Part shown: positions 1-6,484 of the stretch, in pieces
Position numbering within the stretch: position 1 is the stretch's first letter
Layout of the letters: the number at the start of each line of letters is the position of its first letter
Source: an uncultured Bacteroidales bacterium
GTDB taxonomy: Bacteria; Bacteroidota; Bacteroidia; Bacteroidales; UBA932
DNA: 8,820 nucleotides
Assembly: GCA_934678915.1 (NCBI GenBank)
Contig: CAKUSF010000085.1
Location: 1-8,820, forward strand
Direction: 5' to 3'
Position numbers and translations under genes: made by a program
Notes under the pieces: generated by a model
The model's database searches: none
The model's input: only the letters and a program-made list of their open reading frames with translations
What the model was told of the DNA's origin: nothing

Positions 1-82
1 CTATTGATTGTCCATCGGAGAGGTTCAAGAAAAGTTCCTCTCCCGGTGAAGTGAAATATTCAAGGGTAATTTTAAGTTGCAT
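1..82 (-). CDS. N-terminus of a leftward gene, possibly CBM20-type 4-alpha-glucanotransferase (partial)
   Basis: An ATG at 82-80 on the minus strand opens 27 codons that run off the left edge; they begin MQLKITLEYFTSPGEEL. The pattern of a short beta strand followed by a Y-T-x-x-GE-x-L motif resembles the starch-binding (CBM20) N-terminus of Bacteroidota 4-alpha-glucanotransferases (MalQ). That would make it a cytoplasmic enzyme moving alpha-1,4-glucan segments during glycogen or maltodextrin turnover. The frame also stays open for some distance upstream of this ATG, so the start is chosen because the protein pattern begins there. No convincing Bacteroidota promoter was found for it in 83-261; a TATTTTCG at one mismatch from the -7 box lacks a partner. 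The identity is a guess from 27 residues; that a gene starts here is more likely than its name. Confidence 0.45.
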   Translation of the reverse strand, partial: MQLKITLEYFTSPGEELFLNLSDGQSI

Positions 83-209
83 AGTGTTTTGGCAGCGGAA
101 TTTGTCCGCCACAATCTGCAATATTAGCGAAAATATCTGAATTTGAATGCGGTTTTACGTGTGAATTTGAGGAGAAAAGGCTTTTCTTTGCCAAGATGAT
201 ATGATGAAA

Positions 210-241
210 TTTGTGATTGGCGATTTTATGGATTAATTTTG
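210..241 (+). promoter_or_regulatory. Bacteroidota-type promoter for the U32 gene
   Basis: TTTG at 210-213 and TAATTTTG at 234-241 are separated by 20 nt. This matches the Bacteroides sigma-70 consensus (TTTG at -33, TAnnTTTG at -7) without mismatch. The expected transcription start is near 246-249, giving a leader of only about 13-16 nt before the ATG at 262. No Shine-Dalgarno sequence is visible, which is usual for this phylum. Confidence 0.65.
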
Positions 242-261
242 AGGGATAATATTCAGAGACA

Positions 262-1530
262 ATGGACAAGAAGGAACTTGAGATAATGGCACCGGCGGGC
301 AATTTCGAATGCCTGCACGCAGCGATTCAGGGTGGAGCGGACTCCGTCTATTTCGGGGTGGGCAACCTCAACATGCGCTCGCACTCAGCGAACAACTTCA
401 CCCCAAATGACCTACCGAAGATTGTGGAGATCTGCCGAGAATATGGCGTCAAGACCTACATGACTCTGAATATTGTCCTTTACGGGGAGGATCTCGCTCC
501 TATGCGGGAGGCTCTGGACGCGGCCAAGGCGGCTGGGGTGAACGCAATCATCGCGTCAGACATGGCGGCGATAACATATTGCCGTCAAATCGGGTTGGAA
601 GTGCACATCTCCACGCAGCTCAACGTGTCGAATGTCGAGGCGCTGCAGTTCTACTCACAGTTCGCTGACGTGATCGTGCTGGCAAGGGAGCTCAACCTGC
701 ATCAGGTCAAGGATATTCATGAAGCCATTGTGCGGGAAGGGATCAAGGGACCGTCAGGGAATCTGGTGCGGATCGAGATGTTCGCCCACGGTGCCCTCTG
801 CATGGCGGTTTCCGGGAAGTGCTACCTCAGCCTCCAGACCTACGGAGCGTCGGCGAACCGAGGGGCATGTTACCAGCTTTGCCGCAGGGGGTACGAGGTC
901 ACGGACCTTGAGACGGGCACGAAACTGAACATCGACAACAAGTACATCATGTCGCCCAAAGACCTGTGCACCATCGAGTTCATGGACAAAATCATCGACG
1001 CCGGAGTGAAGGTCTTCAAGATTGAGGGACGGGCAAGAAGCGCTGAATATGTCAAAAAGACCGCTGAGTGCTATCGTCGGGCAGCGGACGCGGTCTGCGA
1101 GGGACGTTACACGCCTGAGCTGGCGGCAGCACTGAAAGAAGAACTGTCCGAAGTCTTTAATAGAGGTTTTTGGGACGGGTATTATCAAGGTGCGAAACTT
1201 GGTGAGTGGAGCGATGTCTATGGCAGCCACGCCACCCGCAAGAAGATCTACTGCGGAAAGATCACGAACTGGTTCGACAGAATCTCTGTGGCCGAGGTCC
1301 TGGTGGAGTCCGAGGCCTTACGCAAAGGTGACGACATCCTAATCATCGGAGAGACCACCGGAGTCATCGAACAGAATGTCAGTGAGATCCGTGTTGACCT
1401 AAAGCCAGCGGAAAAAGCCTCAAAAGGCACCCTCTGCTCAATTCCGGTAATATTCCCGACCGACATCCGCACCCCCGGTGGCAAAAAGCTCCGCCGAGGC
1501 GACAAGATCTACATCTGGCGGGAGGTCTGA
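262..1530 (+). CDS. U32-family protein (peptidase-like; probable TrhP/RlhA-type RNA hydroxylation factor)
   Basis: This 422-residue protein belongs to the U32 family, historically called collagenase-like peptidases. Characterised bacterial members instead help hydroxylate RNA (TrhP at tRNA U34, RlhA at 23S rRNA) or quinone precursors (UbiU/V). The N-terminal barrel begins with ELEIMAPAGNFECLHAAI, and GADSVYFG lies at residues 25-32. The family signature spans about residues 172-190 (E-x-F-x-HGALC-x4-GKC-x-LS), followed by YGASANRGAC and SPKDLC at 231-236. Cys180, Cys187, Cys203 and Cys236 have spacing close to the four Fe-S ligands known in UbiU, so a [4Fe-4S] cluster is inferred; Cys207 is additional. 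Residues about 330-422 form a small beta-rich C-terminal domain. The protein lacks the long extra C-terminal region of the largest homologues. It stands alone on the plus strand, between a divergent gene and a convergent one. Choosing among the tRNA, rRNA and other roles is not possible from sequence alone. Confidence 0.9.
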   Translation: MDKKELEIMAPAGNFECLHAAIQGGADSVYFGVGNLNMRSHSANNFTPNDLPKIVEICREYGVKTYMTLNIVLYGEDLAPMREALDAAKAAGVNAIIASDMAAITYCRQIGLEVHISTQLNVSNVEALQFYSQFADVIVLARELNLHQVKDIHEAIVREGIKGPSGNLVRIEMFAHGALCMAVSGKCYLSLQTYGASANRGACYQLCRRGYEVTDLETGTKLNIDNKYIMSPKDLCTIEFMDKIIDAGVKVFKIEGRARSAEYVKKTAECYRRAADAVCEGRYTPELAAALKEELSEVFNRGFWDGYYQGAKLGEWSDVYGSHATRKKIYCGKITNWFDRISVAEVLVESEALRKGDDILIIGETTGVIEQNVSEIRVDLKPAEKASKGTLCSIPVIFPTDIRTPGGKKLRRGDKIYIWREV

Positions 1531-1565
1531 GACTCCGCCTCTTTAGCTCTCAATAACGATGCGTC

Positions 1566-1591
1566 TTTTCGGCAACGTTATTTGCCGAAAA
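1566..1591. repeat. Perfect 10-bp inverted repeat (hairpin) after the U32 gene
   Basis: TTTTCGGCAA (1566-1575) pairs perfectly with TTGCCGAAAA (1582-1591) around a 6-nt loop. It lies 36 nt past the U32 stop and also downstream of trmB on the other strand. The T run is in the 5' arm and the A run in the 3' arm on both strands. It therefore does not look like a standard intrinsic terminator, which needs Ts after the stem, although it could block 3' exonucleases. CGGCAACGTT at 1570-1579 is also complementary to AACGTTGCCG at 1642-1651, so two mutually exclusive folds exist. Confidence 0.7.
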
Positions 1592-1592
1592 T

Positions 1593-1696
1593 GCTGCCGA
1601 GGAGGGCCCTGAAGCACCTTTCAGCAGCATTAAAAGGTTTAAACGTTGCCGTAGGTGGTCAAATAGCGCCCTTCAGCGACATTAAAAGGATAAAAT
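1593..1696. repeat. Degenerate 52-bp tandem duplication
   Basis: The two units are 1593-1644 and 1645-1696. The best-kept core is CCTTTCAGCAGCATTAAAAGG-like: 1617-1637 against 1669-1689, 21 positions with 3 or 4 differences. Both flanks retain shared positions at the same 52-nt offset, for example gcTGCCG at 1593 and gtTGCCG at 1645. An inverted repeat AATGCTGC/GCAGCATT (1590-1597 with 1624-1631) overlaps the first unit. No reading frame with coding character covers it. The origin is unknown; an old local duplication is the simplest view. Confidence 0.5.
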
Positions 1697-1730
1697 GCGC
1701 TTGTTCAGTGCAACGGTACCATGACATGAC

Positions 1731-1755
1731 GGTCACTTCGACAAGCTCAGAGACC
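1731..1755. repeat. Short imperfect palindrome resembling a dispersed intergenic repeat
   Basis: GGTCACT (1731-1737) pairs with AGAGACC (1749-1755) with one mismatch around a core TTCGACAAGCTC. I recall sequences of the form CACTTCGACAAGCTCAGTG recurring in intergenic regions of many Bacteroidota and related genomes, so this is probably one copy of such a REP-like element. That recollection was not checked here. It sits 13 nt beyond the trmB stop. Confidence 0.4.
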
Positions 1756-1767
1756 GGAGGAGTGGCT

Positions 1768-2604
1768 TTACCGCTGCTTCTCCGGCTGATGGGTGAAGTG
1801 GCGGGGGCCTTCGATGGAGCGCCAGTAGTCGGAATCAAAATCGGGGTGAAGGAACTGACCATCGTGGTCGATCACGAAACTCAGGTAGGTGATCTTGTAG
1901 CCTTGGGCGGAGAACATCTTTTCGTAGAAGGTTTGGACCTCGAAGAGGGCTTCGACTGCGGACTCACCAGCAACAGAGCGCAAGGCGCAATCCGAAAGGT
2001 CAGCGCGACCTGTGCCGTAAAGATCGCTTGTACTTGCAAGAATCCTCAACCCATTCTGCTCGGCCACCGCGTGGGAATATTCATACAGAAAGCGGCTGTC
2101 TGTCTTGAGGTGGACTATTCCGCCCTTTTTCAGGAACTTGCGGTAGCGTTCCAAAAACAGCGGACTTGTCAGGCGGCAGTTCTCGCTCTTCATCTGAGGG
2201 TCGGAGAAGGTCAGCCATATTTCCGAAACCTCTTCCGGAGCGAAGAAGGCATCGATGAACTCAATTCTTGTGCGAAGGAACGCAACGTTCGGAAGATTGT
2301 TCTCCGTGGCGAATTTGGCGCCTTTCCAAAGGCGCGCGCCCTTGATGTCCACCCCTATGTAGTTGAGCGATGGTTCCCTGCGGGAAAGATCAATCGTGTA
2401 CTCTCCTTTTCCGCAACCGAGCTCAAGCACGATAGGCTGCTCGGCAGCAAACATCCTCTCGTTCCAATGCCCCTTGATCGGATGATCCTTGAGTTTCAAA
2501 CCATTACCCGCATCAGACTTATCAAGCACAGAAGCGGCCTCCGGCTGAAGAAGGCAGGAGAATGTCTCGTTCTCTGCAAATTTCCTAAGTTTGTCGTGTC
2601 CCAT
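1768..2604 (-). CDS. trmB: tRNA (guanine-N7-)-methyltransferase
   Basis: TrmB uses S-adenosylmethionine to methylate N7 of G46 in the variable loop of many tRNAs; it is cytoplasmic. In this 278-residue protein the SAM-binding motif LELGCGKG is at residues 60-67, an acidic GVDIKG end-of-beta-2 motif at 84-89, and the family motif LTFSDPQMK at 131-139 (usually TFPDP, so Ser replaces the first Pro). YEKMFSAQGYKITYLSF closes the usual fold at about residues 227-243. About 35 further residues (IDHDGQFLHPDF onward) extend past the point where many TrmB proteins end. The ATG overlaps the gldH stop by one nucleotide (TAATG), implying translational coupling; it is the last gene of the leftward block. 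The neighbourhood after it (1531-1767) has no T-rich terminator on this strand. Confidence 0.92.
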   Translation of the reverse strand: MGHDKLRKFAENETFSCLLQPEAASVLDKSDAGNGLKLKDHPIKGHWNERMFAAEQPIVLELGCGKGEYTIDLSRREPSLNYIGVDIKGARLWKGAKFATENNLPNVAFLRTRIEFIDAFFAPEEVSEIWLTFSDPQMKSENCRLTSPLFLERYRKFLKKGGIVHLKTDSRFLYEYSHAVAEQNGLRILASTSDLYGTGRADLSDCALRSVAGESAVEALFEVQTFYEKMFSAQGYKITYLSFVIDHDGQFLHPDFDSDYWRSIEGPRHFTHQPEKQR

Positions 2605-3047
2605 TATTTTCTTGTGAATATCACTCCTACACCCCTGATTGATTCGGAGTCATTTAGTACCCTGGCTTTAAGACGCCAAACTCCATGCTCAGGCAAATCC
2701 ATAATAGCCTTATAATCAGAAATATAATCTCTCGCATAATACGATGAGTCCACAGGGCAATCTACACGGATGTAAGTCGTGTCCGAAAGAATCACCGAAT
2801 CAGATGGGGAAATCCAGCGAAGATCCAAGGAAATGCTGTCAGATGGAAATTGCCCAAAAGGAGGACGCTCAAGCCTTGTGTAGAAACTCAGACCGTAAGA
2901 AAGCGTTGAGTCTGACAGATCCAAGTTGAAATTGTAGGTGTCACCGTACTCCGCATCCTCCCTAATCACAAATGGCTCGTAAGAAGAAGGCCGTGAACAC
3001 GATGCCACGGCAGCCAAAAGCACAAAACCCAGAAAAGCCCTACGCAT
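2604..3047 (-). CDS. gldH: GldH-family lipoprotein
   Basis: This 147-residue predicted lipoprotein has a signal of MRRAFLGFVLLAAVASC with lipobox VASC and lipidated Cys17. The following residues (SRPSS) have no acidic surface-export signal, so it is probably periplasm-facing. The mature part is beta-rich and ends HGVWRLKARV...IRGVGVIFTRK, which fits the GldH family; GldH is needed for gliding/type IX secretion function in Flavobacterium, while many non-gliding Bacteroidales keep a homologue. The start at 3047 was chosen because it begins the lipoprotein signal; the frame remains open upstream inside the previous gene, but that extension is a basic, shadow-like sequence. The ATG lies within the last codons of the PSP1 gene (8-nt overlap). 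Homology is recognised from the C-terminal pattern, the length and the holB-ricT-gldH order, so the name is less certain than the lipoprotein call. Confidence 0.72.
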   Translation of the reverse strand: MRRAFLGFVLLAAVASCSRPSSYEPFVIREDAEYGDTYNFNLDLSDSTLSYGLSFYTRLERPPFGQFPSDSISLDLRWISPSDSVILSDTTYIRVDCPVDSSYYARDYISDYKAIMDLPEHGVWRLKARVLNDSESIRGVGVIFTRK

Positions 3048-4380
3048 CTGCTTTAGGAGGCTTCTGGTCAGGTTTTCTTTCACCACGCGGACGTTGTCCA
3101 GAACGACCGTTCCCATACTTACGCGTACCGCCACCACGACGGTTGTTCCATCCTTCCGGCTTTGGCCTGGACGGAATCTCCTCGTTATCAATCGGAGCCT
3201 GAGCGGAAGGCTGAACGTTTGTGTCAGCGTTTGACTTCGCCTTGTTCTTGTTCCTATTCTTATTTTTGTTCTTTTTCGGCCTGTCAAACCTTGTGATGCT
3301 GTCATCACCAACCGCAGAGACAAATTGAGGTCCAGTCGGTTCCGGTTCGCTCTTCAGAGACTCAGGCCTCTGACCGTTACGGTTCATCATGATAATCTGG
3401 GCGACTTCTGATGCAGCCAAAGGGTAAAGATTAGACAGAGAACCTTTCTCATAGGTGAAATACATTACCTCCTGAAGAATGTCAGTCTTGGCAAGATAGG
3501 CCAAGCCATCTTCAAACTCAAGCGGCTCAGAGACTTTAGGAATACGAGACTGAGCGTCCAGATAGTTAGCCACCTCGTAGTTCAGGCAACATTTCAACTT
3601 TCCACATTGTCCAGCAAGCTTCTGAGGATTCAGGGACAGGTCCTGAGTACGGGCTGCCGATGTGGAGATAGACTGGAAATTCGTAATGAAATTGGCGCAG
3701 CAAAGTTCTCTGCCACAGACCCCAAGGCCTCCTATCAGACCTGCCTCCTGACGGGCACCGATCTGCTTCATCTCGATCCTGATGCGGAACTCCTCCGCAT
3801 AAACCTTGATCAGTTGGCGGAAATCAACACGCCCATCAGCGATGTAGTAGAAAATCGCCTTTGTCCCGTCTCCTTGAAACTCGACATCACCAATCTTCAT
3901 GTCCAAGCCTAGCTCCGCAGCTATCCTGCGAGCCTGAATCATTGTGTCTTGCTCGCGTGCAATTGCCTCCTGCCACTTAGCAATGTCAAAAGGCTTGGCT
4001 TTACGGTAGATTTTCTTAAGAGGAGTCGCCTCTGGATCTACACCTTTGCACTTCATCTGACGTCCCACAACAGGGCCCTCCAGAGTCACGATGCCAAGAT
4101 CGTGGCCATTGGTTGCCTCAACTATAACCAAGTCCCCGGTCTTTATCCCTTGACCAGAAGCATTTATGAAAATACCCTTTCTGGTGTTTTTGAAGCGAAC
4201 CTCAAAAAGGTCCTTAAACTGCTCCTGACGAATGCCATGAAGCCAGTCATAGTCCTTCAATTTGCAGCATCCTTGGCGATAATTGCAGTCATATTCACCA
4301 GTCTCTTTGTTCTGAGAGATTGTGCATCCACGATTGCAATCAAATTGTATTGCTTCATTATCAATGTTTTCCATACTCAT
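3040..4380 (-). CDS. ricT: PSP1-domain protein, RicT (YaaT)-like
   Basis: In Bacillus subtilis RicT forms the Fe-S RicA-RicF-RicT complex that assists RNase Y in mRNA maturation; the Bacteroidota role is not established. The PSP1 region spans about residues 55-270 of 446. Two conserved cysteine clusters, VCGRELCCANF (Cys222, 227, 228) and QCGKLKCCLNYE (Cys259, 264, 265), are the hallmark of the family and probable [4Fe-4S] ligands. A separate N-terminal cysteine set (Cys15, 19, 32, 38, 39) precedes a YDWL motif. The last about 85 residues are disordered and basic: a Lys/Asn repeat at 369-380, then an RRGGGTR and RPRGER tail, which suggests RNA contact. B. subtilis RicT is about 275 residues, so both termini are extended here. 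The start MSMEN is 13 nt after the holB stop; the ATG two codons later is an alternative. Confidence 0.88.
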   Translation of the reverse strand: MSMENIDNEAIQFDCNRGCTISQNKETGEYDCNYRQGCCKLKDYDWLHGIRQEQFKDLFEVRFKNTRKGIFINASGQGIKTGDLVIVEATNGHDLGIVTLEGPVVGRQMKCKGVDPEATPLKKIYRKAKPFDIAKWQEAIAREQDTMIQARRIAAELGLDMKIGDVEFQGDGTKAIFYYIADGRVDFRQLIKVYAEEFRIRIEMKQIGARQEAGLIGGLGVCGRELCCANFITNFQSISTSAARTQDLSLNPQKLAGQCGKLKCCLNYEVANYLDAQSRIPKVSEPLEFEDGLAYLAKTDILQEVMYFTYEKGSLSNLYPLAASEVAQIIMMNRNGQRPESLKSEPEPTGPQFVSAVGDDSITRFDRPKKNKNKNRNKNKAKSNADTNVQPSAQAPIDNEEIPSRPKPEGWNNRRGGGTRKYGNGRSGQRPRGERKPDQKPPKADA

Positions 4381-4393
4381 CCATAATTAACTG

Positions 4394-5488
4394 TCAGAAT
4401 AACAAATACAGTCTTCCGACAAGATCTGTAAACAGAATCTTCTGATTCACGTTCCTGTCAATAAGCATCTGTGCCCTGTCCAAACAGGACACTGCCATCC
4501 TCGGAAAACTCTTCCGACACGATGACGCAAGCCGATTAAAAAAGTCCTTCTCCTCTTCAGCAACACCTGCTATCTGAGGCATGTTCTGCTGAATCAAAAA
4601 CACTTTACGGAGACTCTCGCCTGCAAATTTACAAAAAGCTTTCTGGTTTTCACGCGATGGAAGCGCTGCCATCGCATCACCCCAATTCAGTGTCGCACCC
4701 AGATCCTTTGAGACAAGAGAGTCTGTGAGACCTTTAAACATCTCCATCTGACGGAGGTAGTCCTCCTTGCCGGAAAGGTAGTGAAGAGCGCTCCCGACAC
4801 TGCCTCCCGCGACCAAAGCAGCCTGCGAAGCCTCATCAGGAGTCTTCCCAAAACTTGAAACCAGAATCTCCACAATCTCATTTTTTGAATATGGCAGGAC
4901 CCTTATCGCCTGACATCTTGAGGAGATTGTCTGCATGACTTTTTCCGGAGCATGAGTGATCATGATGAACAGAGTTTTCTCCGGAGGTTCCTCAATGGCT
5001 TTGAGAAGTCGGTTCGCAGAGGCTGCGTTCATCTTCTCTGGAAGATAAACGACAACGGCTTTCCATCCGCCTTCAACAGCAGTAAGCCACACTGTTTCAA
5101 GAATTTCCTTAGCCTCAGCGTTATTTATTCCAGATTGCTTGCCTTCAATTCCAAATGCAGAACTGACCTCTTGTTCAAGGGCATAAGGATTAGTGGTCAT
5201 CAAGGACCGCCAATATTCAAGAAAAAGCTCTGCTCTCAAGTTTTCCACTTTTTCATTGACCTTCGAGCCGTTGGCTACTGGATAGACATAATGCACATCA
5301 GGATGAATCAACCCAGACACCTTATGTTCATCCCCCATAATTCGGCTAAGAAATGCCAGCACAAGAGCCATTGCCCCACAACCGTCATTCTCATAGAGCA
5401 TCATTGCGTGAGGGATACGACCAGTTTCGGCCATCCCTTTCAACGCTTTGACAGCATCGTGGTTCCCTATGATTCCATCCAAATCCAT
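4394..5488 (-). CDS. holB: DNA polymerase III delta' (clamp loader) subunit
   Basis: This 364-residue protein has the AAA+ layout of the clamp-loader delta' subunit, which helps open and load the sliding clamp at the replication fork. The N-terminus DGIIGNHDAVKAL and IPHAMMLYE is typical. The P-loop position reads ENDGCGAMA, with Ala39 where ATPases have Lys, so it should not hydrolyse ATP, as in E. coli delta'. LLKAIEEPPEKTLF (161-174) and the SRC arginine motif (190-192) are intact; the arginine normally acts in trans on a neighbouring ATPase subunit. The HPD segment at 62-64 is kept, but the four zinc-binding cysteines found before it in many delta' and DnaX proteins are absent. The ATG at 5488 overlaps the upstream stop (TGATG); a TTG one codon earlier is possible but less likely. 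Confidence 0.88.
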   Translation of the reverse strand: MDLDGIIGNHDAVKALKGMAETGRIPHAMMLYENDGCGAMALVLAFLSRIMGDEHKVSGLIHPDVHYVYPVANGSKVNEKVENLRAELFLEYWRSLMTTNPYALEQEVSSAFGIEGKQSGINNAEAKEILETVWLTAVEGGWKAVVVYLPEKMNAASANRLLKAIEEPPEKTLFIMITHAPEKVMQTISSRCQAIRVLPYSKNEIVEILVSSFGKTPDEASQAALVAGGSVGSALHYLSGKEDYLRQMEMFKGLTDSLVSKDLGATLNWGDAMAALPSRENQKAFCKFAGESLRKVFLIQQNMPQIAGVAEEEKDFFNRLASSCRKSFPRMAVSCLDRAQMLIDRNVNQKILFTDLVGRLYLLF

Positions 5489-6471
5489 CAACTCTTTCTG
5501 TAGGCAGTGAATCCAGCAATTTTCACAAGATACTCTTTTTCTTTGGAATTAGGAAGGGTTGAGAGTGCAGAGATTGCTTTAGCAACATACCCATCAAGGA
5601 CAGAGATGGCATATTCCACACCCCCATTGCGTATAACGAACTCTCTCACCCCATCTTTATATTCAGGATGTTCTTGAATATCAACGACTTTCTTTCTTAC
5701 CGAAGCAGCTTCTTCATCACTGACAGATTTCAGAGCCCCAAGAAGAGGCAAAGTAATCTTCTGCTCCTCTAGATCAATCCCAACCGGCTTGCCAATGTCC
5801 TGACCATCAGAATAATCGAATATGTCATCCTTGATCTGGAACGCTATCCCTAGACTAACAGCGTAACTCCTGACAGCTTCAATTCTGTTCTGACCGGCAT
5901 TGACTGAGATAGCAGCAGAAATAGAAGCTGACTCAAAGAGCGATGCTGTCTTGCTGTAGATTATCCTCATGTAGTCATCCTCATTGGTGTCACCGCTGGA
6001 AGCCTTCTGAAGTTGAAGCATTTCTCCTTCAGCAAGAGAACTAAGAGTTTTTGAGAATATTCGGATTACCTCACTGCCGTGGGCTGATGACGACAAGATG
6101 TTTTCCATTGCCTTGACCAGCCAATAATCCCCGATAAGCACAGAAGCGGATCCTCCAAGCAAAGACATAACCGTAGGAAATCCACGCCTTTGAGAACTTC
6201 TGTCCGCAACGTCATCGTGGAGCAAAGTAGCATTATGAAGCAGCTCAGATGCTGCTGCGAAACGGATGCTGTCCTCATTGGCCACTCCTCCAGAACAAGC
6301 CCTTGCCACAAGCAAAGAGATTAACGGGCGAAGTTGTTTGCCACTATGAGACAAGATCGCAGTGTTGGTGCTGTCCAAAAGTTCAATGTCACTTTTCAAG
6401 GAAGATCTTATCAGTGAATCCGTGTCCGTCCAATCCTTTCCCAGAAATGTTTTTACTTCCTCTAAAGTCAT
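5488..6471 (-). CDS. Long-chain polyprenyl diphosphate synthase
   Basis: This 327-residue trans-prenyltransferase condenses isopentenyl diphosphate units onto an allylic primer. GKQLRP lies at residues 44-49, the first aspartate-rich motif DDVAD at 86-90 followed by SSQRRG, and the second DDIFD at 215-219, followed by GKPVGIDLEEQKITLPLL. The residue five positions before the first motif is Ala81 in LLHNATLLHDDVAD. Large aromatic residues there limit products to C15-C20, whereas IspB-type enzymes that make long chains have Ala, so a menaquinone side-chain precursor is the likely product. Exact chain length cannot be read from the sequence. It lies 13 nt after the LOG gene and shares TGATG with holB, so translation of holB is probably coupled to it. 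Confidence 0.93.
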   Translation of the reverse strand: MTLEEVKTFLGKDWTDTDSLIRSSLKSDIELLDSTNTAILSHSGKQLRPLISLLVARACSGGVANEDSIRFAAASELLHNATLLHDDVADRSSQRRGFPTVMSLLGGSASVLIGDYWLVKAMENILSSSAHGSEVIRIFSKTLSSLAEGEMLQLQKASSGDTNEDDYMRIIYSKTASLFESASISAAISVNAGQNRIEAVRSYAVSLGIAFQIKDDIFDYSDGQDIGKPVGIDLEEQKITLPLLGALKSVSDEEAASVRKKVVDIQEHPEYKDGVREFVIRNGGVEYAISVLDGYVAKAISALSTLPNSKEKEYLVKIAGFTAYRKS

Positions 6472-6484
6472 CAGTTTAAAAATT

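Noticed and set aside
98..169. Three GAATTTG copies in the divergent gap (98, 139, 163) as operator repeats
   Set aside because: The spacing is irregular (41 and 24 nt) and the motif is short and AT-rich, so chance is an adequate explanation.
72..302. Minus-strand 76-codon ORF across the divergent gap
   Set aside because: It overlaps the promoter and start of the U32 gene, has no family features, and uses a different frame from the better-supported gene start at 82.
1566..1591. Intrinsic bidirectional terminator
   Set aside because: The stem is perfect, but the T run is in the 5' arm and As are in the 3' arm on both strands, so there is no T tract following the stem in either direction.
1582..2715. 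377-codon plus-strand ORF as a real gene
   Set aside because: It begins with TTG, lies fully opposite trmB and part of gldH, has no recognisable motif, and the minus strand carries an intact TrmB with all family motifs.
3240..3275. Simple-sequence repeat as a phase-variable tract
   Set aside because: The repeat-like DNA encodes the Lys/Asn-rich tail of the RicT-like protein; it is imperfect and contains no long mononucleotide run or uniform unit likely to slip.
3048..3323. N-terminal 92-residue extension of GldH
   Set aside because: It lies inside the ricT coding region in another frame, is unnaturally Arg/Thr-rich, and would bury the lipoprotein signal peptide that starts at 3047.
5489..5491. 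TTG at 5491 as the holB start
   Set aside because: The ATG immediately after it forms the common TGATG overlap with the upstream stop and is the more likely start.
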